Below are positions 1 to 6,649 of a DNA stretch of 64,000 nucleotides, piece after piece. Source of the DNA: Chitinibacter bivalviorum (GTDB lineage: Bacteria; Pseudomonadota; Gammaproteobacteria; Burkholderiales; Chitinibacteraceae); contig NZ_CP058627.1 of assembly GCF_013403565.1 (NCBI RefSeq), positions 372,001 through 436,000 of the forward strand, in the 5' to 3' direction. Both the position numbers and the translations under genes were made by a program. A model generated the notes under the pieces. That model made no database searches and was not told the DNA's origin. It worked only from the letters and a program-made list of their open reading frames with translations. Positions within the stretch are counted from its first letter, which is position 1, and every line of letters begins with the position of its first letter.

Positions 1-598
1 TGACCTCGGCAGGCAGGACAAACGCCCCAGTTTCTTTAAACCAGCCCGTAGCAGGCACTAGCCGCCCCCGTGGCGCATCGCGTGCCGTTTGCAGGTATTG
101 CACCAGCCAGCGCTTATGCTGCAATGTAAAACTTATCGCTAGCCCCATCGCGGTTAATTCGTCCAAAATGGCCGTGGACTGGTCAGACGATAGGCGCTTC
201 CACGGTATCGTGTGCTCTTTGATATTGCCGTCCATATCTTGCAGCTCGACCCGCACAGCCCATTCCAGATCGTCCACATCGCGCACCTGTGCCACCACTT
301 TAAGGTGCTCACTTAGCCACACATCACCACCATCACCCGCGCCATCGTCCGATTGATCGGGCACAAACCACACCCCGCGACTATTGAGCTTAAAGCTACC
401 GCCGCTAACCTTCGGAGTAGTGCGCTTGCGGGGCTTTTTACCACTTGCACCCTTGGTTGCAAGTGGCGCTGGTGCTGCATCATTGGCCACCTGTTCGGCT
501 TTGGCGTTGAGTGGTGTGGCACTGGCTGGGTTTTTGAGCAATTCAAGATCAGCCCCCAGCTTGGCTGCATCACCCGAATCAACAGATACTGAAGTCAT
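1..598 (-). CDS. DUF927-family protein, N-terminal part (truncated by window edge)
   Basis: About 199 residues are visible, beginning at the ATG at 598 and running off the left edge. The start overlaps the stop of the upstream gene as TAATG, which fixes the start by coupling. The N-terminal 60 residues are low complexity and Ala/Pro/Lys rich. They are followed by a folded part containing GVWFVPDQ, a WAVRVELQDMDG segment and LVPATGWF, which resembles the start of the DUF927 family found in integrative elements and satellite phages. Family members carry a P-loop ATPase further on, outside this window, and often act as the helicase partner of a primase. Its place directly downstream of a Toprim primase fits a split version of a P4 alpha-type primase-helicase. 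The family call rests on recognition of this pattern, not on a search. Confidence 0.6.
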   Translation of the reverse strand, partial: MTSVSVDSGDAAKLGADLELLKNPASATPLNAKAEQVANDAAPAPLATKGASGKKPRKRTTPKVSGGSFKLNSRGVWFVPDQSDDGAGDGGDVWLSEHLKVVAQVRDVDDLEWAVRVELQDMDGNIKEHTIPWKRLSSDQSTAILDELTAMGLAISFTLQHKRWLVQYLQTARDAPRGRLVPATGWFKETGAFVLPAEV

Positions 599-909
599 TA
601 ATGAGCCCCGCCTTTATTTTGCTGTTCAGTTTTTGCGGTTTCGATTAATCGAGCCCTAAGCACCGCAGCCACTACCGCCAAGCCTGCGATTCCCTCTCTT
701 AGCTCGCCTGCATCGAGCATTCCGCACATGGCGAGGCCTTCAAATAGCGATTCGAGCGCACCCATTTGTGTTTGGTGTAGGTTGGCCGTATTAATGCCTT
801 TAGACACGGAACCGAGTTTGTATATATCAGCTGCTAGCAGATCGACGCCTCCCTCAAGATCCGCAAGTACAGTTTCAATAATAAAGTCGATGGAGGTTTC
901 TTTATTCAT
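598..909 (-). CDS. Hypothetical protein of the element operon (103 aa)
   Basis: A small protein starting MNKETSIDFIIETVLADLEGG. The start at 909 is chosen because its ATG overlaps the primase stop codon as ATGA. An in-frame start 33 bases further upstream would lie deep inside the primase gene. The protein is largely helical and acidic in the first half, with an Ala/Val/Leu-rich helix near residues 75-92 that is too short on context to call a membrane segment. I do not recognise a family. The tight couplings on both sides (ATGA with the primase, TAATG with the DUF927 gene) argue that it is translated with the replication proteins and may be an accessory to them. Confidence 0.6.
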   Translation of the reverse strand: MNKETSIDFIIETVLADLEGGVDLLAADIYKLGSVSKGINTANLHQTQMGALESLFEGLAMCGMLDAGELREGIAGLAVVAAVLRARLIETAKTEQQNKGGAH

Positions 910-1922
910 CGTTGCGCCCCTTGGGTTAGCACATCGAGCCAATCACGCCCAGGTACAGACGGAAATAACACCCGCACCGTTTTACCCTCGGCAAGCAGGT
1001 TATCAGCCAATTGATTAGCGGCTTTTTGTCCGGTCTGGTTTTCGTCGTTATCCGCAAAAATCACCACATCGCGCACCAGATCAGGCAGCACCAGCGAGCC
1101 GACGCCAAAAGCCGATACACCCGCCCACACGGGCAAACCGTTGGCGCAATGCACCGCCAGCGCGGTTTCAATCCCTTCGGCCACGGCCATGCACTCAGCC
1201 GCTGGAAATAGCCGAATCGCCGCGCCTTTGGCATCGCCGGATTTTGCCGACCACTTTTTAGCGCTCGGTACTTTGGCCTTGTGGCCGTTAGCCTGTAGAT
1301 AGGTCTTGTGTAGCGCAATCGTCGTGCCGTTTGGCGCTTGGACCGCTGCCACCATCGCGGGGAAGTCACCCAGCTTGACCAAATGCCCATTGGGCTTGTC
1401 CCAATACGGTATAGATGGATTAAATCGCAAAGCCTTGGGGTAGCCGGCTAATTCAAGGCCACGGTGACGCAAATACAGCCCCACGGTGCAGCCGTTGGTA
1501 ATGGGGTGGCTACTATTCCATAGCGCCAAATTCTCGGCCTTGGCCTTTTCCCATGCTCGCCGCTGCTCGGCCTGCTCACGCGCTTGGCGCTCGGCTATGG
1601 CCGCTGCATCAGGCGCAACGGCCACGACAGCAGCACCACCCAAGCAATCGACCACAAATCGCGCCGCGCCGATAAAATCGGTTTGGCGGTAGTCAGCCAG
1701 CAGCTTGAAGCCGTCGCCACCTTCGGGGGCATGGGTATTACAGATAAAGCAGCCACGGTCATCTTTATCGGTGAAGCGGAAACGATCACGGCCACCGCAG
1801 ACAGGGCAGGCGGTATGCTTACGGGTCAGGTATTCAGCCCCGATACCAGCGGCTTGCAGAATGTCAGGCCATCTGCCAAGGGCAGCTTCTTTTAGTTTGG
1901 ATATATCAATACGATCAGCCAT
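906..1922 (-). CDS. P4-type primase with zinc ribbon and Toprim domain
   Basis: This 338-residue protein probably makes RNA primers for replication of the integrative element. Residues about 38-65 form a zinc ribbon (CPVCGGRDRFRF, then a later CFIC pair), as in phage P4 alpha and T7-like primases. The C-terminal half contains AVAEGIETALAV and VVIFADNDEN, which match the acidic motifs of a Toprim catalytic fold. It lacks the helicase part of full P4 alpha (about 780 residues), and the DUF927 gene two positions downstream may supply that function in trans. It overlaps the next gene by 4 bases. The 9-base gap to the upstream gene shows they share a transcript. Confidence 0.85.
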   Translation of the reverse strand: MADRIDISKLKEAALGRWPDILQAAGIGAEYLTRKHTACPVCGGRDRFRFTDKDDRGCFICNTHAPEGGDGFKLLADYRQTDFIGAARFVVDCLGGAAVVAVAPDAAAIAERQAREQAEQRRAWEKAKAENLALWNSSHPITNGCTVGLYLRHRGLELAGYPKALRFNPSIPYWDKPNGHLVKLGDFPAMVAAVQAPNGTTIALHKTYLQANGHKAKVPSAKKWSAKSGDAKGAAIRLFPAAECMAVAEGIETALAVHCANGLPVWAGVSAFGVGSLVLPDLVRDVVIFADNDENQTGQKAANQLADNLLAEGKTVRVLFPSVPGRDWLDVLTQGAQR

Positions 1923-1931
1923 GATGTGCCC

Positions 1932-2168
1932 TCACAGATCGTATGCTTGTAGGTGTTCAATCGGGAAGGGGCTCACGGAAGCAAAATGCGCCAATTCGGC
2001 CTCAGAATAAGGTGTAGTGCGAGGTGGTGCGACGGGTAGTGCAACCCACTGGCCAGCCACCAGCACTAGCGCTGTTGAAACCAGAAAACGGCTAATTTGT
2101 GGGGTTAAACCGCTGTTTTGATAAATTTCAGGTTGAGCAGTGCCGCCGCCCAGAATGGTCGTTGTCAT
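1932..2168 (-). CDS. Hypothetical small protein (78 aa)
   Basis: Starts MTTTILGGGTAQPE with a good ribosome-binding site (GGAGA) a few bases before the ATG. A central hydrophobic stretch around residues 27-45 (LVSTALVLVAGQWVALPVA) could be a single membrane segment, although it contains a Gln and a Trp. The C-terminus is acidic and hydrophilic. No family is recognised. It is part of the minus-strand element operon, directly upstream of the primase gene. It is a plausible gene because of its binding site and position, but base composition does not separate it strongly from a chance frame. Confidence 0.5.
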   Translation of the reverse strand: MTTTILGGGTAQPEIYQNSGLTPQISRFLVSTALVLVAGQWVALPVAPPRTTPYSEAELAHFASVSPFPIEHLQAYDL

Positions 2169-2188
2169 GATGGATAGTCTCCGATTGA

Positions 2189-2335
2189 TTAGCGTTTAGA
2201 TTTGGCTGTGCAAGGTGGGCGGCTTTTGCCGATAAAGTCGCTTCGGGTGTAGCGGCTCATTAGCAGCAATGAGGCAGCCCGACGGCTAGAGAACGCCCGC
2301 TCTTGTATCGCGGTATTGCGGGAAGGCTTACGCAT
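2189..2335 (-). CDS. Very small basic protein (48 aa)
   Basis: A 48-residue frame starting MRKPSRNTAIQERAF and ending with SRPPCTAKSKR. It overlaps the 3' end of the upstream gene by 8 bases, the same style of overlap seen throughout this operon. The protein is strongly basic (many Arg and Lys) with a short Leu-rich middle, so nucleic-acid binding is possible but unproven. It fills what would otherwise be a 160-base hole between two coupled genes. I do not recognise a family, and a chance frame cannot be ruled out. Confidence 0.4.
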   Translation of the reverse strand: MRKPSRNTAIQERAFSSRRAASLLLMSRYTRSDFIGKSRPPCTAKSKR

Positions 2336-2570
2336 GGCGCACCGCCTTGCCGTCGATCACTTCCACGACAGCACTTAGATATTCAATGGCGGCTAGACCG
2401 TTGAAACCCGCCGCACCGCTTTTGCGGTCATCGTTGAGCATTTTCAGTGCCGTGCGCAGCGCGGCCTCCACGCTCACCACTGCACCGTTCTTGCGGTAGT
2501 CTTGGGTTAAGGCATTGGTGAGGCCGTAGCTAACGGCAATCTCTTGCGACAGATCGAGCGTATTAGCCAT
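2328..2570 (-). CDS. Hypothetical protein (80 aa)
   Basis: Starts MANTLDLSQEIAVSYGLTNAL at 2570. A longer frame extends upstream to 2657 but would read through the preceding coupled gene, and the G-rich segment just before 2570 can serve as ribosome-binding site. The sequence is amphipathic and helical, including AALRTALKMLNDDRKSG and AAIEYLSAVVEVIDG, and resembles small accessory proteins of prophage operons without giving a specific family. It overlaps both neighbours by 8 bases. The function is unknown; helical dimerising regulators are one possibility. Confidence 0.55.
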   Translation of the reverse strand: MANTLDLSQEIAVSYGLTNALTQDYRKNGAVVSVEAALRTALKMLNDDRKSGAAGFNGLAAIEYLSAVVEVIDGKAVRHA

Positions 2571-2712
2571 GATTGCGCCCCCCGATAACATGGGACAGCA
2601 AGAACACGGCCACGGCCAAAGCCACGACAATGAGGGGCGTATTGCGTTCAAACGCAAGTACAGCGGTAATGAGGGTTAAATACTGGAGTAGGGTACGGGC
2701 GTGCTTAGGCAT
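2563..2712 (-). CDS. Alternative internal start: 49-aa single-span membrane protein
   Basis: Inside the frame above, an ATG at 2712 is preceded at good spacing by GGAGG, the strongest Shine-Dalgarno sequence in this operon. Translation from here would give a 49-residue protein with a basic N-terminus (MPKHARTLLQ) and one or two short hydrophobic helices. It may be the main product, or a second product made beside the long ash-like form. Small single-span proteins of this kind often sit in prophage operons, but no specific role can be read from the sequence. Confidence 0.45.
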   Translation of the reverse strand: MPKHARTLLQYLTLITAVLAFERNTPLIVVALAVAVFLLSHVIGGRNHG

Positions 2713-3024
2713 GGGGCGTGCCTCCAATTTGGGTTTAATTAACCCGCTCCACGTTTCCAGTCGTGGTGGCGAGCAAAGGGCAGGGTCTGGAAAAACCGGC
2801 AAATTGGAACCGGCATACCCGAAGGTATCCCCACCCCTGCTCGCCAATGAGAGGCGCACCAAGGGTAATGCAGACGTAAAAATACCGCTATGCAGCGGTT
2901 TGTCCGCCAATTTGTCCGAGTTTCCAGTCTCGGCTGCATGATTTAATGCAGCGAGGCCATTATCAGCACCAGCGGCCATGCCGTCAAGTATGGGGGCACG
3001 CAAGGTTGGATGATTCTGCATCAT
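2563..3024 (-). CDS. Ash-like protein, fused in frame to a small membrane segment (153 aa)
   Basis: The frame starts at an ATG at 3024 that overlaps the previous stop as TAATG, so translation from here is likely. Residues about 65-90 contain RGGDTFGYAGSNLPVFPDPA, which resembles the conserved part of the ash / Icd-like proteins seen beside alpA and P4-type genes. In phage P4 this region is connected with immunity and host division control. The last 49 residues (from Met at 2712) hold one clear membrane helix (TPLIVVALAVAVFLLSHVI). The DNA of the ash-like part forms a UUCG-capped hairpin on the coding strand, so part of its conservation may reflect RNA structure. The family call is tentative. 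Confidence 0.5.
   Translation of the reverse strand: MMQNHPTLRAPILDGMAAGADNGLAALNHAAETGNSDKLADKPLHSGIFTSALPLVRLSLASRGGDTFGYAGSNLPVFPDPALCSPPRLETWSGLIKPKLEARPMPKHARTLLQYLTLITAVLAFERNTPLIVVALAVAVFLLSHVIGGRNHG
2815..2828 (-). other. RNA hairpin with UUCG loop in ash-like region
   Basis: On the minus strand the bases read ATACC-TTCG-GGTAT, a perfect 5-bp stem closed by C-G around a UUCG tetraloop, which is an exceptionally stable RNA loop type. It lies in the part of the ash-like frame that encodes GDTFGYAG, the best recognised stretch. Confidence 0.55.
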
Positions 3025-3209
3025 TAACCCGCCAGTTCCTGATGATTGCCAAATGCAGCAGGGTCATTAGCCGCGCCTTGTTTAGTGGCTACCTCTGTTG
3101 CCAGCTCGAACTTGAGGCTAGAAAACACCTGGCGCATATCGATCATGTCCGCGCCTTGACGCCGTTGTGTAGCGATAGCATCTTCAATAGCGGGATTAAT
3201 TAACATCAT
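3024..3209 (-). CDS. Hypothetical protein (61 aa)
   Basis: Starts with a double Met, MMLINPAIEDAIATQRRQGAD, overlapping the alpA-like gene by 14 bases (or 11 from the second Met). It is hydrophilic and helical with mixed charge. Its stop codon overlaps the start of the ash-like gene as TAATG. No family is recognised. The overlaps on both sides support real translation as part of the operon. Confidence 0.5.
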   Translation of the reverse strand: MMLINPAIEDAIATQRRQGADMIDMRQVFSSLKFELATEVATKQGAANDPAAFGNHQELAG

Positions 3210-3486
3210 TCACCCCGCGAGCTGCCGCTATGCGGCCTTGAATCCATTGCTCTACCTCGCTTTCGAGCCATGCAACAGCCTTGCCCCCGAGAGGGACTGA
3301 CTGGCAAAACTCGCCAGCTTTCATCAGGTCGTAAATGCTGGTCTTAGAGAGTGCTGTACGACGTAATACCTCGGGCAGTCGAATCAAGACCGAAGGCTGC
3401 ACGGGCTGGTGCTGAGCTGGCAAAGCGTGGCTTGATGTTCGACGCTCAAGCGGGTGACTCGAACCTGCACATGATTGGTTTTTCAT
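3196..3486 (-). CDS. AlpA-family transcriptional regulator / excisionase
   Basis: A 96-residue protein with an N-terminal extension of about 30 residues, followed by LIRLPEVLRRTALSKTSIYDLMKAGEF and a C-terminal AWLESEVEQWIQGRI helix. This is the standard AlpA / phage CP4-57 regulator signature, a winged helix-turn-helix fold of about 60 residues. AlpA-type proteins activate integrase expression or act as recombination directionality factors. Here it is the second gene of the leftward operon, about 3.2 kb from the integrase. Its start overlaps the stop of the upstream HTH gene as ATGA. The N-terminal extension (Ser/His/Pro rich) is not typical. Confidence 0.85.
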   Translation of the reverse strand: MKNQSCAGSSHPLERRTSSHALPAQHQPVQPSVLIRLPEVLRRTALSKTSIYDLMKAGEFCQSVPLGGKAVAWLESEVEQWIQGRIAAARGVNDVN

Positions 3487-3689
3487 ACGCGCACCCCGCT
3501 AGTATCGTGGCGGGTAGTATTTTTGGCCGCATAGGCTTCAACATCGCTACGCAAATAGCGCACTTTGCCGTTGATCTTGAGGTATGGGCAGCCAACACCA
3601 CGGCTGCGTTCACTGGCCAGCGTGCTTTCGGCCTTGCCAAGTAGCTTGGCGGCCTCAGTTGGGGTGATCTTTTGATGTGGATTTGTCAT
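3483..3689 (-). CDS. MerR/excisionase-like HTH DNA-binding protein (68 aa)
   Basis: Starts MTNPHQKITPTEAAKLLGKAESTLASER. The start at 3689 follows a clear AAGGAG ribosome-binding site, so the longer upstream frame is not used. The pattern of a helix-turn-helix (TEAAKLLGKAESTL), then YLKINGKVRYLRSDVEAY, is that of the small excisionase/AlpA-like winged helix fold, with the wing strand KINGKVRY. Two adjacent HTH proteins of this type suggest one acts on the operon promoter and the other on the attachment or int region. It is the first gene after the 287-aa hypothetical gene and is separated from it by a hairpin. Confidence 0.75.
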   Translation of the reverse strand: MTNPHQKITPTEAAKLLGKAESTLASERSRGVGCPYLKINGKVRYLRSDVEAYAAKNTTRHDTSGVRV

Positions 3690-3710
3690 TGTTTCACTCC
3701 TTGGGAAGTT

Positions 3711-3730
3711 CGCCAGCGTTCTAACTGGCG
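3711..3730. other. Inverted repeat between genes (6-bp arms)
   Basis: CGCCAG and CTGGCG flank an 8-base loop in the 73-base gap between the 287-aa gene and the HTH gene. There is no T-run, so it is more likely an operator or processing hairpin than a simple terminator. Confidence 0.35.
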
Positions 3731-3762
3731 CGATGGAGTGAAGATTAATGAGAGAGGGAAAA

Positions 3763-4626
3763 CTAACCTTGGGTTGGTTGCGTCTTTTTATTGCGGATTT
3801 TTCTAATGTTGGTTGAGGTGCAGCCAAAACGGGTGGCGAGTACTGAGTTGATTGTATTTGCTGGCCTGCCGGACTCGATAAGCTCAGTCGCCGCTTTAAG
3901 GACTGCATCGTGGTCAATTGTGGTTGCTCGACCGCCTGTTGCCCCATTTTGCCTAGATGTGTTTTTGCGCCGTTCGACTTCCTGACTAAGCGCTGTATTC
4001 TCTGCTTGCTTACGTAGCAGATTGTTAGGTAAATCAGCCCCCGAAACCAATAAGGCCGCGCCCGTCATCTGGCCGATTGCAGATTGATAATCACCAGAGC
4101 GTACGGACGCAGCGGCATCATGCAAATTAGCTGCACCACTCAGCATCCTTAAATCGGCTTCGCTGATGCAGGATGTGCCACATAGACGTTGGGTTGTTGA
4201 TTGATGCAGAGAAGCCACGGCTAAACGAGCCCAAACAGGGTTTTTAGCAAGGTCTTTACCCAGTGAAGGAAGCGCTCTGCCACGATCTAAAAACCATTGA
4301 TTGTGTGCTGCAATTGCATCATCAAGCGCTAGCGCAATGGCCGCTACTTTTTCACGCTCACGGCGCAATAATGGGCAAGGGATGCAAATTGGAAACGCAT
4401 CTACAGTGGCGCGCAATTGCTTGACCCGAGTCGTGCCAAAACGCAGATAGATCGACACAGGCTTGTATCTGCGAGCAGTGATTCTGCTTTCGAGTGTTTT
4501 GATTATTTCGCAGGCGATATTGGCCGCACCATATTTATCCCCATCGGGGAATGCCTCGGCGCGATCAATGCGATGCGCCAGGTAATCAAAGACCCATGCC
4601 CAGCAATCTGAAAAGCTCGCGTTCAT
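3763..4626 (-). CDS. Hypothetical element protein with probable C-terminal HTH (287 aa)
   Basis: Starts MNASFSDCWAWVFDYLAHRIDRAE after an AAGG ribosome-binding site. The N-terminal half has RRYKPVSIYLRFGTTR and a CIPCPLL cysteine pair. The middle is helical, and the last 50 residues read as a helix-turn-helix (GRPANTINSVLATRFGCTST) followed by a basic tail, KIRNKKTQ. No family is recognised. It is the first gene of the leftward operon, and a hairpin with the ribosome-binding site in its loop lies just before the start, which suggests post-transcriptional or repressor control. It could be a regulator or replication initiator of the element; neither is shown by the sequence. Confidence 0.6.
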   Translation of the reverse strand: MNASFSDCWAWVFDYLAHRIDRAEAFPDGDKYGAANIACEIIKTLESRITARRYKPVSIYLRFGTTRVKQLRATVDAFPICIPCPLLRREREKVAAIALALDDAIAAHNQWFLDRGRALPSLGKDLAKNPVWARLAVASLHQSTTQRLCGTSCISEADLRMLSGAANLHDAAASVRSGDYQSAIGQMTGAALLVSGADLPNNLLRKQAENTALSQEVERRKNTSRQNGATGGRATTIDHDAVLKAATELIESGRPANTINSVLATRFGCTSTNIRKIRNKKTQPTQG

Positions 4627-4627
4627 T

Positions 4628-4651
4628 GTCTATTGCCTTCAATCAATAGAC
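4628..4651 (-). promoter_or_regulatory. Hairpin with Shine-Dalgarno sequence in the loop
   Basis: GTCTATTG and CAATAGAC (8-bp perfect arms) flank an 8-base loop that reads ATTGAAGG on the coding strand, so the probable ribosome-binding AAGG is in the loop. The start codon at 4626 begins one base after the stem. The same palindrome could be a repressor operator at DNA level. Confidence 0.5.
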
Positions 4652-4744
4652 CTTCAAGGGGGATACAGGGCAGCGGGTGAAGGTTTCCCGTTTTCGTCTG
4701 GCCGGACTAGCCCCGTGCTAACGATTATACCCATATCGCTGCGC

Positions 4745-5550
4745 AGTGAACCAACTGGCCGACGGTGAATAAAAAGCGCACTGGCGAAGCTGTGCCAGGT
4801 GAAGTTGCAACTTGATCGAGCAGGGAATAAATCAGCCACCGCTGAAGCGATCAGCACCGAAGTTGCGACTTTTTCCGACGGAGAATAAAAACGGCACCGG
4901 CGAAGCTGTGCCAGGTGAAGTTGCAACTTGAACGGGCAGGGGAAGAAATCAGCCGACGGCGAAGCGATCCGTACCGGAGTTGCGACTTTTTCCGACGGCG
5001 AATAAAAATGGCACTGGCGAAGCTGTGCCAGGTGAAGTTACAACTGCATCGAGCAGGGGAACAAATCAGCCGACGTTGAAGAGATCAGCACCGAAGTTGC
5101 GACTTTTTCCGACGGCGAATAAAAATGGCACTGGCGAAGCTGTGCCAGGTGAAGTTACAACTGCATCGAGCAGGGGAACAAATCAGCCGACGTTGAAGCG
5201 ATCAGTACCGAAGTTGCGACTTTTGCCGACGGCGAATAAAAATGGCACTGGCGAAGCTGTGCCAGGTGAAGTTACAACTGCATCGAGCAGGGGAACAAAT
5301 CAGCCGACGTTGAAGAGATCAGCACCGAAGTTGCGACTTTTTCCGACGGCGAATAAAAATGGCACTGGCGAAGCTGTGCCAGGTGAAGTTACAACTGCAT
5401 CGAGCAGGGGAACAAATCAGCCGACGTTGAAGCGATCAGTACCGAAGTTGCGACTTTTGCCGACGGCGAAGCGATCCGTACCGGAGTTGCGACTTTTTCC
5501 GACGGCGAATAAAAATGGCACTGGCGAAGTTGTGCCAGGTGAGGCTGCAA
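4745..5550. repeat. 117-bp tandem repeat array (about 6.5 units)
   Basis: The landmark GTTGCGACTTTT recurs at 4862, 4979, 5096, 5213, 5330 and 5447, exactly 117 bp apart each time. A first, more diverged unit starts near 4745, and a shortened 39-bp step leads to a last landmark at 5486. The three units beginning at 4979-5213 and later are nearly identical, while the left units are diverged, so growth seems recent at the right side. Each unit contains two related half units (around GAAGCTGTGCC and GAAGCGATC, both ending GAAGTT-C-ACT). It lies between the leftward operon and the serine recombinase gene. One frame stays open on the plus strand simply because 117 is a multiple of 3. Confidence 0.95.
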
Positions 5551-5587
5551 TTTAACTTACAAGTTGGCGGCCTGCTTTTGGCTGTAT

Positions 5588-5616
5588 CAAAATCGACCGT
5601 TTACGATACGATTTTG
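5588..5616. other. Inverted repeat upstream of serine recombinase
   Basis: CAAAATCG (5588-5595) and CGATTTTG (5609-5616) are perfect 8-bp arms with a 13-base spacer. Further AT-rich repeats (TAAAATACA and TATAAAATACACC near 5665-5693, and several GATAC motifs) follow before the recombinase start. Together they resemble a resolvase binding region (res) or an autoregulated operator. Confidence 0.4.
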
Positions 5617-5728
5617 CGCCTACGGTTTTATTGGGTTTGAGTGTATCTATAAAATAGGGTTTGACTTAAAATACATAGCAGATATAAAATACACCTATTC
5701 GATACAGACAAACAGCGAGAAAAACACC

Positions 5729-6301
5729 ATGAGCCGCACTTTTGCCTATTGCCGTGTTTCAACCACCGACCAAACTACCGACAACCAAGTATTAGCCATT
5801 CAAGAGGCCGGCCATACCGTCACCAAGTCGCGCACGATCACCGAGCAAATCAGCGGCAAGGTGTGCGCCATGCAACGGCCAGAATTTATCAAGCTAGTGG
5901 ACAAGCTAGAGGCAGACGATAAGCTTGTGGTGGTCAAACTAGACCGGCTAGGACGCGACACTTCGGATGTGCTTTCCACTTTGGCACTACTTAAAGCCAA
6001 GGGCGTGCAAGTAATCTGCCTTGCACTGGGCAGCCTTGATCTAAACAGCGCAGCGGGAACAATGACACTCACAGTATTGGCTGCGGTCGCACAGTTTGAG
6101 CGCGACTTGCTGGTAGAGCGCACCCAAGCAGGACTTGAACGCGCCAAGGCCGAAGGCAAAACATTAGGCCGGCCGACTGTCTACGATGACGCCAAAGCCA
6201 CCGAAATTCGGGAAGCTATAGCCAAAGGTATGAGCTTGCGAAATGCAGCTAAGGCGCACGGTGTATCACTGGGCACAGTCCAGAGAATCATGGCCGCATA
6301 A
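5729..6301 (+). CDS. Serine recombinase (resolvase/invertase family)
   Basis: A 190-residue site-specific recombinase. MSRTFAYCRVSTTDQ holds the catalytic Ser at about residue 11, followed by LVVVKLDRLGRDTSDV and FERDLLVERTQAGL with the conserved Arg residues. The C-terminus has a helix-turn-helix (MSLRNAAKAHGVSLGTVQRIM). Size and order match Tn3-type resolvases and DNA invertases such as Hin or PinR. The start at 5729 is chosen because the protein homology begins there; the frame is open for 55 further codons upstream but these lack family features. It is the only plus-strand gene of the element and is flanked by a repeat array and AT-rich inverted repeats, which may be its recombination sites. 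Confidence 0.9.
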   Translation: MSRTFAYCRVSTTDQTTDNQVLAIQEAGHTVTKSRTITEQISGKVCAMQRPEFIKLVDKLEADDKLVVVKLDRLGRDTSDVLSTLALLKAKGVQVICLALGSLDLNSAAGTMTLTVLAAVAQFERDLLVERTQAGLERAKAEGKTLGRPTVYDDAKATEIREAIAKGMSLRNAAKAHGVSLGTVQRIMAA

Positions 6302-6484
6302 GCTGGTGCTGAAAACTTAAGTGTCACCGAAAGAAGCAAGTGGTATTAAAATGCCCTTGCTTTTTTGTTGTGAAAATCGTGCAATTTTGCACACTAAATC
6401 GCACCATTTTGCCGCCGAAAAATCAGACAAAAATATCATGCTCTAGTAAAAATGCGGCTTTCGCTGGTGCTGTATCAGCAAGAT
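6302..6484. other. Non-coding stretch after serine recombinase
   Basis: No convincing gene is seen here. A near-palindrome, GTGCAATTTTGCAC (about 6369-6382), is followed by a related half site, GCACCATTTTGCC. These could be recombinase or replication-protein sites. Confidence 0.4.
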
Positions 6485-6594
6485 GGGTACACGGGTACAC
6501 CGCTGGGAAAAGTGGGTACATGATGTGTGCCATAAAATAGTCCATACAAAACATATTGTTAGGCAATGTGGGGACACGGGAACACTGGGAACAC
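6485..6594. repeat. Cluster of six 8-bp iterons (GGGNACAC type)
   Basis: GGGTACAC at 6485 and 6493 (head to tail), GGGTACAT at 6514, GGGGACAC at 6570, and GGGAACAC at 6578 and 6587. All are in the same orientation and form two groups separated by an AT-rich stretch. Phage P4 replication uses 8-bp type I iterons (TGTTCACC) at ori and crr that are bound by its alpha primase-helicase. The reverse complement of the copies here (GTGTTCCC) is similar in length and composition. An origin or crr-like role for this element is an inference. Confidence 0.6.
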
Positions 6595-6595
6595 C

Positions 6596-6641
6596 AAAAA
6601 AAACACATACCCACCCCCTAGTGCAGGGGGTGAGGGTGGGT
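6596..6641 (-). terminator. Rho-independent terminator of the integrase gene
   Basis: On the minus strand, CCCACCC and GGGTGGG arms (6610-6616 and 6634-6640) enclose an inner CCCCC/GGGGG pairing, and a run of eight T follows (6596-6603). It lies 9 bases after the integrase stop codon. Confidence 0.75.
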
Positions 6642-6649
6642 AAGTGGTA

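Noticed and set aside
4745..5550. CRISPR array
   Set aside because: Units are 117 bp and contiguous without unique spacers between short repeats; no cas genes are near.
4980..5555. Open frame of 191 residues over the tandem repeat (repeats of LRLFPTANKNGTGEAVPG)
   Set aside because: It exists because the 117-bp unit is a multiple of 3. It has no ribosome-binding site, no family match, and the same units in other frames carry stops. It is treated as repeat DNA.
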